A stretch of DNA of 64,000 bases from Armatimonadota bacterium. Its GTDB lineage: Bacteria > Armatimonadota > UBA10988. The translations under genes were made by a program, and so were the position numbers. The stretch spans positions 1 to 64,000 of the forward strand of contig JACRKZ010000026.1 in assembly GCA_016235455.1 (NCBI GenBank). Reading direction: 5' to 3'. Of the stretch, positions 16,750 through 24,811 are shown in pieces. How positions within the stretch are numbered: the first letter of the stretch is position 1; each line of letters opens with the position of its first letter. The notes below the pieces were generated by a model. It had not been told where the DNA came from. It saw only the letters and a list, made by a program, of their open reading frames with translations, and made no database searches.

Positions 16750-16755
16750 TATAAT
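16750..16755 (+). promoter_or_regulatory. -10 element TATAAT upstream of the AraC regulator
   Basis: A perfect TATAAT, unusual in this high-GC window, 20 nt before the ATG at 16776. A weak -35 (CCGACA, 16725-16730) lies 19 nt upstream. RBS GGGAG at 16763-16767. Confidence 0.55.
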
Positions 16756-16775
16756 GCCGCCTGGGAGTGCGACCG

Positions 16776-17618
16776 ATGGTGGTTGGCTGGACGGGCCACA
16801 GCGCGCCGATCTCGGGCGTCTTGCTGGCGGCAGTGAACGTCTTCTGGGCCACGCGACGTTTCACGCCGCACGGCGAGACCGTGCCCGACAACTGCGCCAT
16901 GGCCTACGGCGTGCTCTATGTCGTGCGCGGCAGCGCACTGGTGAGCAGCGGCGGTCGAGCCTGGCAGGTGCGCGCCGGCGATGCGTTCGTGCGCCGGCCG
17001 TATGCGCCGTACGACTTTGAGTTCGGAACCGACAGCGAGTTCCTGTCGGTCGGCGTACGTGCCACGCTGTTTGGCTCGCTCGACCTGCTGGCCGGCCTGG
17101 AAGCACCGAGTTCCTGGCACCCCCACGGTGATGACGCCGCCCTGCTACCGACCTGCATGGCCGAGATGGTCCAGACCACGGGCCGTACCGAGCCCGCGGC
17201 CCGGCTGATCACCACCGGCCTGGCGCAGGCCGTGGTAGGCATCGTCTGCCGCGCGCTGACCCCGGCCGAATCCGCGGCGCGACTGCTGAGCACACCGGCT
17301 TGGCTCAACGCCGTGCTGCTCGCCGCCGAGCGCGACCCCGGCATCAGCGTGGCCCAGTTGGCCCAACTCGCCGCCTACAGCGAAGGCCAGTTGCGCCGGC
17401 TGTTCCACGCCCATCTGGGCCAGTCACCCCACGACTACCTGCAGACACGCCGGCTCGAGGCCGCGCGCCACCTGCTGGAAACCACCGACCAGCCCGTGGG
17501 CACCATCGCCGACCACCTGGGCTTTGGCAGCGCGCCACACTTCACGCGCCTGTACAAGAAAGTCTACGGCCTGGGACCGCGCGACTACCGCAAACGCTTG
17601 TCTACGCCACCCGTCTGA
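16776..17618 (+). CDS. AraC-family transcriptional regulator
   Basis: 280 residues. The N-terminal part (about 1-120) is a cupin-like sensor ([34 protein letters not shown]). The last 100 residues are the two helix-turn-helix motifs: [29 protein letters not shown] and [32 protein letters not shown], ending as AraC proteins usually do. ATG 16776 is chosen because GGGAG lies 8 nt upstream; a GTG at 16767 would overlap that site. The sensor suggests sugar or small-molecule binding. The prepilin gene follows after a long structured leader, and glycosidase genes lie beyond, so these are candidate targets. Confidence 0.92.
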   Translation: MVVGWTGHSAPISGVLLAAVNVFWATRRFTPHGETVPDNCAMAYGVLYVVRGSALVSSGGRAWQVRAGDAFVRRPYAPYDFEFGTDSEFLSVGVRATLFGSLDLLAGLEAPSSWHPHGDDAALLPTCMAEMVQTTGRTEPAARLITTGLAQAVVGIVCRALTPAESAARLLSTPAWLNAVLLAAERDPGISVAQLAQLAAYSEGQLRRLFHAHLGQSPHDYLQTRRLEAARHLLETTDQPVGTIADHLGFGSAPHFTRLYKKVYGLGPRDYRKRLSTPPV

Positions 17619-17761
17619 ACGGGTGATCGGAAAAGGCAAAACACCGTCCGGTGTTGGCATGGACTCGGCGGCGCGCGGCGCGCACGATCAGGGTCGCCGA
17701 CCCGAGCTCCGCAGCCGTCCATGGGCTGCTCTGGCGCCTCGCTTCCTCCTGACGCCAGAGC
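17609..17761 (+). ncRNA. Candidate riboswitch-like leader B of the prepilin gene
   Basis: Ordered structures: hairpin ACCCGT/ACGGGT around the araC stop (17609-17624); GA; core TCGGAAAAGGCAAA (17627-17640); hairpin AACACC/GGTGTT with loop GTCC (17640-17655); GCATGGAC (17657-17664); GGGTC/GACCC (17691-17703); GCAGCC/GGCTGC with 7-nt loop GTCCATG (17711-17729); and GCTCTGGCG/CGCCAGAGC (17728-17761). The loop GTCCATG is the exact complement of CATGGAC in the core (17658-17664), so a pseudoknot or kissing contact is possible. The last two stems share two bases and could compete. The prepilin start is at 17824. The first half matches leader A at 13577-13651. Confidence 0.55.
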
Positions 17762-17823
17762 GCGTCTCGTCCTCGCCGACGGCGCTGGCTTGTCGAGCCC
17801 ACGGTCGAGCCAAGGAGCAGATC

Positions 17824-18561
17824 ATGGTCATCTCGCGAGCCGACCGCGCCGTCAGGCGCCAGGGCTTCACGCTGATCGAGTTGCTGGTGGTCATCGCCAT
17901 CATCGCCATCCTCGCGGCGATTCTGTTCCCGGTCTTCGCCAAGGCCCGGGAGAAGGCGCGCCAGGCCTCGTGCCTCAACAACCTCAAGCAGATCGGCGTC
18001 GGGCTCATGCAGTACGTGCAGGACTACGACGAGTCGATGCCCTACGACTGGTGCGCGGGCAACAACCAGGGCGGCAACAGCGCCGGTGCGACCGGCCCGC
18101 AGCCGTTCTACTGGATGAACGGCGCCGTCAAGGAGCCCAACCCCTATCGCTGGTGCGGACGCGTGCAGCCGTACATCAAGAGCCTCAACGTCTTCCAGTG
18201 CCCCAGCGGCATTGCCAGCACGAGTGGCGCGGCCCTGCCCGCCAACGAGACGATGAGCTACTGGACCAACGGTGCGGTCTTCTGTGCCACCAACGGCACG
18301 TCGGCCATGGCCATCGCCAGCATCGTCGCGCCGACCGAGTGCGTGGCCGTCTATGACGACTTCGACTGCTATCGCCGCGGGGAAGTCATCTTCCGCCCGT
18401 ACCGCAATGGCGCGACGCTCCTCGATTCCGGCTCGCTGGCCAACACCAACCGCCGCTGGGCCCACCTGGACGGCATGAACGCCATCTACTGCGACGGCCA
18501 CGCCAAGTGGCAGAAGGGCGCCGCGCTGGTCACCCAGCTGTGGCGCGAACCCACGACCTAG
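17824..18561 (+). CDS. Type IV pilin-like / DUF1559-type prepilin (H-x9-DG)
   Basis: 245 residues. A class III signal peptide is explicit: a basic leader of 14 residues ending in RRQG, then [20 protein letters not shown] with Glu at mature position 5, to be cut by prepilin peptidase after Gly14. [13 protein letters not shown] and [21 protein letters not shown] follow, and near the end [12 protein letters not shown] gives the H-x9-DG motif seen in pilin-like proteins of Planctomycetota and Armatimonadota. ATG 17824 has AGGAG at 17813-17817. Such proteins are membrane-anchored pseudopilins, often in many copies, of unclear role (secretion, adhesion or DNA uptake). No pilus assembly gene is nearby. 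The 205-nt leader is highly structured. Confidence 0.95.
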   Translation: MVISRADRAVRRQGFTLIELLVVIAIIAILAAILFPVFAKAREKARQASCLNNLKQIGVGLMQYVQDYDESMPYDWCAGNNQGGNSAGATGPQPFYWMNGAVKEPNPYRWCGRVQPYIKSLNVFQCPSGIASTSGAALPANETMSYWTNGAVFCATNGTSAMAIASIVAPTECVAVYDDFDCYRRGEVIFRPYRNGATLLDSGSLANTNRRWAHLDGMNAIYCDGHAKWQKGAALVTQLWREPTT

Positions 18562-18569
18562 GCAGGCCG

Positions 18570-18586
18570 TCCGCGCTACGCGCGGA
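18570..18586 (+). terminator. Short GC hairpin after the prepilin gene
   Basis: TCCGCGC-TAC-GCGCGGA, a 7-bp stem 9 nt past the prepilin stop. There is no T-tract, so it may stabilise the 3' end or terminate weakly. Confidence 0.4.
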
Positions 18587-18595
18587 TCGCGCTGG

Positions 18596-18663
18596 CATGG
18601 GCAGGATTCGACTGCGTCGGGCCGATGCACTACGCTTGGCCCGACGAGGGAATCCTGCCCATG
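18596..18663 (+). promoter_or_regulatory. Long broken hairpin covering the ribosome site and ATG of the GH127 gene
   Basis: Outer stem CATGGGCAGGATTC (18596-18609) pairs exactly with GAATCCTGCCCATG (18650-18663), 14 bp. Inner stem CGTCGGGCC (18615-18623) pairs exactly with GGCCCGACG (18638-18646), 9 bp. They are separated by a 5/3-nt internal loop and closed by a 14-nt loop. The right arms contain GAGGG (18646-18650) and end on the ATG of the downstream gene, so folding would hide its translation start. Confidence 0.7.
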
Positions 18664-21024
18664 TGCGCTTCCGCCCTGGTGCTCCTGGCCGCCGGCTCGC
18701 TGCTCGCTCCCGGCGCTGACTCGCTGCAGCCGCTCGCCCATCCCCGCCTGCGCTTCGATGGCGTCGTGGCCCCGCGCATCGCCGCCAACGTCGACCACTG
18801 GCTGCTCACCGCACCCGATGCCAATCCCGGCATGCTGGCCATGTTCGCCCTGCGCGACCGCCAGCCCGAGCCGCAACTCGTGCCCTGGGCCGGTGAGTTC
18901 GCCGGCAAGTACCTGCTCAGTTGCGTGGCCGCGCTGGGCATGACCGACCGGCCCGACCTGGCCGAGCACACGCGCCGTTTCGTGGCCCAACTGATCGCCT
19001 CGCAAGCCGACGACGGCTACCTGGGCCCGTTCCCCAAGGCCCGCCGCCTGCTCGGCGACTGGGATCTGTGGGGCCACTACCACGTCATGCAGGGATTGCT
19101 GGCCTGGTATGACCACAGCGGCGACGAAGCCGCCATGGCCGCGGTGCGCCGGGCCGCCGATCTGGTCTGCCGCACCTACCTCGACGCGAACAAGCGCGTG
19201 CTCGACGCGGGTTCGCCCGAGATGAACATGGCCATCAGCCATGTGCTGGCCGAGCTGCACCGCCGCACGGGCGAGCCGCGCTACCTGACCCAAACGCTGG
19301 AGATCCTGCGCGACTGGGAGAAGGCGGGCGACTACCTGCGCTGCGGCGAGGCCGGCGTGCCGTTCTATCGCACGCCACGCCCGCGCTGGGAGAGCTTGCA
19401 CGACCTGCAGGCGCTGGCCGAGCTGTGGCGCGTGAGCGGCGAGGAGCGCTATCGCCGCGCGTTCGAGAGCCACTGGCGCACCATCCGCGATTTCGACCGG
19501 CGCAACAGCGGCGCCTTCTCAGGTGGCGAGCAGGCCACCGGGAACGCGTTCACCCCGTCGGCCATCGAGACCTGCTGCACCGTGGCCTGGATGGCACTGA
19601 GCGTGGACATGCTGCGACTCACCGCCGACCCCACGGTGGCCGACGAACTGGAACTGTCCACCTACAACGCCGCCCTGGCCGCGCAGCATCCCAGCGGCCG
19701 CTGGTGCACCTACAACACACCCATGGACGGCGCGCGCCTGGCCAGCGCCCACGACATCGTCTTCCAGGCCCGCGCCGGCACGCCTGAGCTGAACTGCTGC
19801 TCGGTCAACGGGCCGCGCTCACTGGGCATGCTGAGCCAGTGGTCGGTGATGCGCGCCGACCAGGGGCTGACGGTGAACTGGCTGGGCCCGATGACCGCCA
19901 CGCTGCCCGGCGGCACGCTGACCGTCACCGGCGACTACCCGCGCGCCGGCCAGATCATGGTGCGCCTGCAGGCCCGGACGCCGACCGCCCTGCGTGTGCG
20001 CATGCCTGCCTGGGCCGAGGGCGCCACAGCCCGCCTGAACGGCAAGTCGGTCGCGGCGCGGCCGGGCACCTACCTGGCCGTGCCGGCGGCCGCCGAGACG
20101 ACCGTGGCGCTCGACCTGCCGCTGCCGCTGCGCTGCCTCGATGGCCAGCGGGAGCAGTTCGGCAAGGTCAGCGTCTATCGCGGGCCACTCCTACTGGCCT
20201 GGGACCAGCTCGACACCGCCTTTGACGAGCAGCAGACGCCCCGGCTCGACACTGCTCGGCTGGCCGCGGCCAAGGTGGTCGGCACACCCACGGGCGACGC
20301 CCTGGCGCCGTGGCTCTGGGTCGACGTGCCCGCCGGCGACCAGCCCTTGCGCCTGCGCGACTACGCCTCGGCGGGCAGCCGCGGCGAGCGCTACCGCTCG
20401 TGGCTGCGCGTGCCGGGCCATGATGTGGCGCTCGGGCCGGATGCCCTGATCGTCGCCGCGCCGCTCCGGGCCGACGCCAAGCCGACCTGCGGCGTGCTGG
20501 TCAACGGCCAGTTCGCTGCGCTGCCGGCCGGCGATGGGCTGCGGCTCAACGGGCGCGATCAGATGCTCACCTATGCCCTGCCCGAGCCGTTCGGTCCCGA
20601 CTTCACCGTGGCGCTACGCGTGCTGGTGCGCGAGCTGCCAGCCGAGGGCCACCTCGGCCAGCTGATCAGCGCCTGGTGCGCCGGCGGCGACGACCCGATC
20701 CGCGTGACGCTCGATCGCGGCAAGCTCTATGCGCGCATCGAGGGTGGCGGCTTCCACGGCACCAGCGGCGCCGAGCTCGGCCTGGGCGCGTGGCATCGCG
20801 TGGCGGCGGTCAAGACTGGCGCCAAACTCCGCCTGTATGTCGACGGCGCCGCGGTCGGCGAGGCCGACGTGCCGGCGGCGGTCACCACCGGCTCGCGCCT
20901 GTTGGCCGTGGGCGGCAACCCGCTCTACACCGGCCAGCCGGAGTTCGCCGCCATCGATGTGGCCGACCTGCTGGTGCGTGGTCGCGCGCTGAGCGCCGAG
21001 GAGGTGGCGGCCCTGGGCCGGTGA
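18661..21024 (+). CDS. GH127-family (DUF1680) beta-L-arabinofuranosidase-like enzyme with C-terminal LamG domain
   Basis: 787 residues from ATG 18661. Signal peptide MCASALVLLAAGSLLAPG. The alpha/alpha barrel carries the GH127 active site: E290 (SGGEQATGN, acid/base position), E303-T-C305 (ETCCT) and the pair C379-C380 (NCCSVNGPRS), which corresponds to the zinc-bound cysteine nucleophile and its neighbour in Bifidobacterium HypBA1. Spacing between these motifs also fits. Beta-sandwich domains follow, and the last 160 residues (LYARIEGGGFHGTSG, KLRLYVDGAAVGEADVPA) are a concanavalin/LamG-like carbohydrate-binding module. Likely releases beta-L-arabinofuranose from plant glycans outside the cell; the exact substrate is inferred. 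Its start codon lies in a large hairpin. The gene downstream follows after 25 bp. Confidence 0.9.
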   Translation: MCASALVLLAAGSLLAPGADSLQPLAHPRLRFDGVVAPRIAANVDHWLLTAPDANPGMLAMFALRDRQPEPQLVPWAGEFAGKYLLSCVAALGMTDRPDLAEHTRRFVAQLIASQADDGYLGPFPKARRLLGDWDLWGHYHVMQGLLAWYDHSGDEAAMAAVRRAADLVCRTYLDANKRVLDAGSPEMNMAISHVLAELHRRTGEPRYLTQTLEILRDWEKAGDYLRCGEAGVPFYRTPRPRWESLHDLQALAELWRVSGEERYRRAFESHWRTIRDFDRRNSGAFSGGEQATGNAFTPSAIETCCTVAWMALSVDMLRLTADPTVADELELSTYNAALAAQHPSGRWCTYNTPMDGARLASAHDIVFQARAGTPELNCCSVNGPRSLGMLSQWSVMRADQGLTVNWLGPMTATLPGGTLTVTGDYPRAGQIMVRLQARTPTALRVRMPAWAEGATARLNGKSVAARPGTYLAVPAAAETTVALDLPLPLRCLDGQREQFGKVSVYRGPLLLAWDQLDTAFDEQQTPRLDTARLAAAKVVGTPTGDALAPWLWVDVPAGDQPLRLRDYASAGSRGERYRSWLRVPGHDVALGPDALIVAAPLRADAKPTCGVLVNGQFAALPAGDGLRLNGRDQMLTYALPEPFGPDFTVALRVLVRELPAEGHLGQLISAWCAGGDDPIRVTLDRGKLYARIEGGGFHGTSGAELGLGAWHRVAAVKTGAKLRLYVDGAAVGEADVPAAVTTGSRLLAVGGNPLYTGQPEFAAIDVADLLVRGRALSAEEVAALGR

Positions 21025-21049
21025 ACCGGGTCGGCGACGGAGTGCGCCC

Positions 21050-22852
21050 ATGCTCACACTGCTGCTGACTGCCTGCCTCGCCGGACCGGTCGGACCGGTT
21101 GGCCCGGTTGGACCGGTCGGCGGGCTCGAACGGTCCGAAGTCGTCTTCATGTTTGGCGGCACGACCGAGGTGTACAAGGCCTACGGCGGCACGTTCCGCT
21201 CGTGGGGCGGCAGCGCAAGCACGGACTCACCCGAGGCCCTGGCGGCCTTTGGCAAGAGCAGCCTGGACCCGGCGCGCGCCGCCGGCATGCGCTATGCCAC
21301 CGGTCTGGCCTTCCGCACGGCCTTCGCCGGCATGATCGATTACGACCCCAAGTTCCTGGAATCGGTGACGCGCGACCTGGACGGCCAGCCGATCCTCGTG
21401 CCCTGGCTGTGGGATCACAAGCACAAGGGGCACGGCGCCTACTGGTTCTGCACCAACACGCCGGGCTATCGCGAGTACCTCAAGTACCAGGCGCGACGCG
21501 CCGCCGTGCGTGACTCGGCCGGCGTCATGGCCGAGGGGCTGCACATCGACGACTACGGCGGCACCTCGGGCTGTCCCGGCGGCTGCTTCTGCCCCTCCTG
21601 CATGACGGCCTTCGCCGCCTGGCTGCCGGCCCACGCCACGGCCGAGGACCTGCGCGCCGCCGGGCTGACCGCCTGGGATGGTTTCGACTACGGCGCCTGG
21701 CTCAAGACCAAGGGCATCACCGCGCAGACGGTGAAGGAGAAGCGCTGGACGGTGCCGCTGAACACGCTCTACCAGACCTTCCAGGTGCAGGCCGCGCGCG
21801 ACTGGGTGGCCGAGATCAAGCGCTACAGTGAGCAGATCCGCGGCACCCGGCTGCTGCTCAGCGTGAACTCCAGCGCCACCTCGGCCGACAGCCTGGTCAT
21901 CGCGCCGGTCATCGACTTCTTCTGTGGCGAGGTGGACCACCACGCCGAGCGCGACGCCGTGCCCGACGAGCCGGTGTTCGTGGCCAAACTCACCGACCAA
22001 CTGGGCAAAGGCTCCGCCTGGACCGGCTCGGGCACCGACTGGGCCTATGTCAAAGAGAAGAACCGGCCGGGCCTCGTGCGCACCTGGGTGGCCCAGAGCT
22101 ACGCCACTGGCTACCGGCTCATGGCGCCCAACCACCAGTGGTGCTACACCAAGGACAAGGGCACGCACTGGTACGACTCCCAGCCGGGCGACTACGACTG
22201 GCTGTACCACTGGGTGCGCGACCATCGCGACCTGTTCGACGGCTACGACCCTTACGACGGCGGCACGGTGGCCATCTACTCCAACCCCGCTTTCCGCCGC
22301 TGGCAGCGGCAGCTCATCGACACGGTCGGCTGGCTGACCGCGGCCAACCAGCCCTTCCGCCTGGCGCTGGCCGGCGACGACTGGCTGCCGAATCGCCTCA
22401 ACGCCGCCGAACTGGCCCGAGCCAGAGCCGTAGTGCTCCGCGAGCCCGCCAGCCTCGACGCCGAGCAGCGCCGGCTGGTCGACGCGCAGGGCGACCGGCT
22501 GGTGCTCATCCCCGACAAGCCCGACGCCGCCGCGCTGGACGCCGCACGGACCAAGCTCGACCGACTGGCGCCATCGCCGGTGAGCGTGGAAGGCGCGACG
22601 GGCGTGGTGGTCATGCCACGCGTGAAGGCCGGCGCGCCGACCGTGCTACACGTGCTCAACCGCAACTACGACGCCGCGACCGACGACGTACGGCCGTTGG
22701 CGGGTGTCAATCTGCGGCTGAGCGGCGACCTGGCGGCCAGGCGCGCGCGCATCGTTGCGCCGCGCCAGGCTGACCGCGTCGTGCCGGTCGAGCGTGGCGT
22801 GCTGGTGCTTGATCAGCTCGGGTTGTGGGCGGTAGTGGTGCTGGAGGGTTGA
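21050..22852 (+). CDS. Predicted TIM-barrel glycosidase-like lipoprotein
   Basis: 600 residues. The N-terminus is very short: MLTLLL then lipobox LTAC (Cys9), then four Gly-Pro-Val triplets as a linker. The body looks like a beta/alpha barrel: VMAEGLHIDDYGGTSGCPGGCFCPSCMTAFAAWL contains an Asp-Asp pair and a C-x3-C-x-C-x2-C cluster that may bind metal; later VNSSATSADSLVIAPVIDFFCGEVDHH and YRLMAPNHQWCYTKDKG. The C-terminal part resembles the trimerisation and beta domains of GH42-like proteins (AVVLREPASLDAEQRRLVDAQGDRLVLI). I cannot assign a GH family. It is 25 bp downstream of the GH127 gene, so probably the same transcript. The absence of positive charges before the h-region makes the lipoprotein call tentative. 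Confidence 0.75.
   Translation: MLTLLLTACLAGPVGPVGPVGPVGGLERSEVVFMFGGTTEVYKAYGGTFRSWGGSASTDSPEALAAFGKSSLDPARAAGMRYATGLAFRTAFAGMIDYDPKFLESVTRDLDGQPILVPWLWDHKHKGHGAYWFCTNTPGYREYLKYQARRAAVRDSAGVMAEGLHIDDYGGTSGCPGGCFCPSCMTAFAAWLPAHATAEDLRAAGLTAWDGFDYGAWLKTKGITAQTVKEKRWTVPLNTLYQTFQVQAARDWVAEIKRYSEQIRGTRLLLSVNSSATSADSLVIAPVIDFFCGEVDHHAERDAVPDEPVFVAKLTDQLGKGSAWTGSGTDWAYVKEKNRPGLVRTWVAQSYATGYRLMAPNHQWCYTKDKGTHWYDSQPGDYDWLYHWVRDHRDLFDGYDPYDGGTVAIYSNPAFRRWQRQLIDTVGWLTAANQPFRLALAGDDWLPNRLNAAELARARAVVLREPASLDAEQRRLVDAQGDRLVLIPDKPDAAALDAARTKLDRLAPSPVSVEGATGVVVMPRVKAGAPTVLHVLNRNYDAATDDVRPLAGVNLRLSGDLAARRARIVAPRQADRVVPVERGVLVLDQLGLWAVVVLEG
21083..21118 (+). repeat. Four tandem 9-bp repeats encoding Gly-Pro-Val
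   Basis: GGACCGGTC, GGACCGGTT, GGCCCGGTT, GGACCGGTC in frame, giving (GPV)4 right after the lipobox cysteine. Copy number could vary by slippage. Confidence 0.9.
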
Positions 22853-22882
22853 GCCCCGACCGGGTCGGTCAGGGCGCCCGGC

Positions 22883-24733
22883 TCATGGCGCGTTGAAGTC
22901 GAGTGTCTCCGACTGCCCGCCGAACCGTAGCGTCACCAGGCCGCTGCCAAAGTCGGACTGGATGAATGGACTGTCGAACACCCGGCGCGGCGCGTAGTCC
23001 AGTGCCTGGCCGTCGACAGCCGGGGGCTGACTGTAGTCAGCAAAGAGCGACAGCGTGGTGTGGTGGAGCGCGCTGGTGTAGTCTAGGCGGGGCCCGGTCC
23101 AGCGGAGCGGATTGGCCACGATGGCCGCCTGGAAGGCCGCGAAGTCGGCATAGTCGCCGCGCCGTGCCACCTCGAGGATGGCCGGCGCGAAATCGTCGCC
23201 GCAGCTCAGCCACATACCGCGGTCGGTGGCGCCCTTGCCCTCGCGGTGCTGCTCGACCGAGTCGGGCTGCCAGACCGTCTGACCACGCGTCACGCGCACC
23301 GCGGCATACGCCTGGGGTGCCTCGGCGAAGACCCATCCGTCGTGTTCGGCACGCTTCAGCCCAGCGTCGAACCACAGTCGGTGGCCCTTGGCGTTGCTGC
23401 CCTTCAGGCGCTGGACGATCAACACACCGCGCTTCTGCACCGACCAGTAGGCGTTATACACGCTGCCACGAGCCGGCTGAAGCGGCTGGGCGTAGATGCG
23501 CGCGGTGCGCGAGCCGGCGAAGACCACGCCGTCCCAGCGGTTCTGGCTGCTGATGTTGGTCCAATCGGCCTGCGTCAGCGCGGGCACCATGCTGGTGCCG
23601 AGGATGTAGTCGGGCGTGCCGTAAGTGTAGCGCAGCACCCCGGCGTCGGCCGCCACGCGGTAGACGCCGGTCGCGGAGTAGAAAGGGTGTTGCGGGTCGG
23701 CCACGAAGTTGGCCGGCGGCCCAGGCTGAGCCCGGCCGGGCCGGCGCGAGAGTGACTCGTGGACGCCGTGACCGGCCACATCGTGGGCCAACGCGTCGAC
23801 CAGCGGCGAGGGTCGCCAGAAGGTCGTCGCGGCACACATGTGCGAGGGGTGCTGACTGCGCGCGGGTCCCAGGCCGAAGGGATACCAGGCCGCGCCCATC
23901 ATGCTGCCGCCCTCGGTCGAGTCGCTGCCAGGGTAGCAGCGGTGGCGGCTGCCGCCGCGCAGACCGTCGATCTGCTCGGCTGCCCAGTCCGCCCAGAACA
24001 GCTCCAGCAGTTGGCTCATCTGTCTGCGCAGGGCGGCGTCTTCGGCGAAGTCGGCCAGGTTGTACCAGCCGCCGAGGGTGTACTTGTTGTAGCCAGAGTT
24101 GCACTCGACCAGCAATCCCTGGCTGGCACGAAGGCGGGCGTAGCGGCGGAAGTAATCGTCGAACACCGCGGCCATCTGGCCGGTGGAGGTGCCATCGGCG
24201 TAACGGCGGGCGCGGTAGGCCGGGTGGCGGGCGAAGATCTGCGCCGCCCCCCAGAAGCTGCCCCAGGCCTGGGCGTGGTGATTTTCGCTGCCCCACACCC
24301 ACTGGTCGCGCTCGGGCAGAGTCATCTCCAGTCGACAGCGCGGCTCGGCCCACTGCCAGAGCATGTCCAGCAGCGCGGTCTCGGCCGCCGGGCTCATGCG
24401 TCCCGGCCAATGGTGGCTGCCGCTGCCAAACAGGAACCAGATTCGCTCGAGCAGGTAGGCATGCCAATGGAAGCCTCCCTCCTTGAGCGACACGGGGAAG
24501 TCTTCGGCGCGCTCTGCCAGCAGGGCCTGGTCGGCCTCGGCGGTGCGCTCGTTGAGCCAATAGGCAGCGAGCGCGAAGTCCTCCTGCCGCCAGCAGCCCT
24601 CGCCGGGATACGGTTTGGCGAGTTGGAGCCGCAGCATCTCCGTGCAGCGTTGCGTCTGCGCATCGCCGGGCGCTGACCAGACCGGCGCGCTGACGGCCAG
24701 CGCCGCCAGCAGAACCCATGACCTTGGCTTCAT
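22883..24733 (-). CDS. Secreted heparinase/alginate-lyase-like protein (alpha/alpha toroid plus beta-sandwich)
   Basis: 616 residues. Signal peptide MKPRSWVLLAALAVSAPVWSAPG. The first 300 residues are helical with many aromatics and hold SENHHAQAWGSFWGAAQIF, an Asn-His pair in the place expected for the catalytic Asn/His of chondroitin, heparin and alginate lyases with toroid folds. Y in NSGYNKYTLGGWYN is a candidate base. The second half is beta-rich (YRVAADAGVLRYTYGTPDYILG, RGVLIVQRLKGSNAKGHRLWF). No exact family recognised. Substrate likely a uronic-acid polymer, by analogy only. It is convergent with the TIM-barrel lipoprotein gene with a 30-bp gap, and downstream of the YbjQ protein. Confidence 0.7.
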   Translation of the reverse strand: MKPRSWVLLAALAVSAPVWSAPGDAQTQRCTEMLRLQLAKPYPGEGCWRQEDFALAAYWLNERTAEADQALLAERAEDFPVSLKEGGFHWHAYLLERIWFLFGSGSHHWPGRMSPAAETALLDMLWQWAEPRCRLEMTLPERDQWVWGSENHHAQAWGSFWGAAQIFARHPAYRARRYADGTSTGQMAAVFDDYFRRYARLRASQGLLVECNSGYNKYTLGGWYNLADFAEDAALRRQMSQLLELFWADWAAEQIDGLRGGSRHRCYPGSDSTEGGSMMGAAWYPFGLGPARSQHPSHMCAATTFWRPSPLVDALAHDVAGHGVHESLSRRPGRAQPGPPANFVADPQHPFYSATGVYRVAADAGVLRYTYGTPDYILGTSMVPALTQADWTNISSQNRWDGVVFAGSRTARIYAQPLQPARGSVYNAYWSVQKRGVLIVQRLKGSNAKGHRLWFDAGLKRAEHDGWVFAEAPQAYAAVRVTRGQTVWQPDSVEQHREGKGATDRGMWLSCGDDFAPAILEVARRGDYADFAAFQAAIVANPLRWTGPRLDYTSALHHTTLSLFADYSQPPAVDGQALDYAPRRVFDSPFIQSDFGSGLVTLRFGGQSETLDFNAP

Positions 24734-24761
24734 GCCTGCTTATCCCCAGGGCGCGGCTCCA

Positions 24762-24798
24762 CGCCTCAGCGCAGCCGGCGCTGGCTCTGCCTGAGGCG
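24762..24798 (-). terminator. Hairpin after the YbjQ gene
   Basis: CGCCTCAG (24762-24769) pairs with CTGAGGCG (24791-24798), with more partial pairing inside (AGCC/GGCT). Located between the YbjQ stop and the next minus-strand start. No T-tract. Confidence 0.4.
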
Positions 24799-24811
24799 GA
24801 TGGCGCGGCGG

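Noticed and set aside
17627..17671. Standard GEMM-I c-di-GMP riboswitch
   Set aside because: The first half (AAAGGCAAA then hairpin) fits, but the conserved GACGCAAAGCC second half is absent, so I do not assign that class.
18596..18663. MITE or transposon end
   Set aside because: Terminal repeats are present but no target duplication flanks them and no second copy is seen in the window.
17602..19473. 623-codon minus-strand frame
   Set aside because: Spans prepilin and GH127 genes in reverse; composition typical of antisense GC frames.
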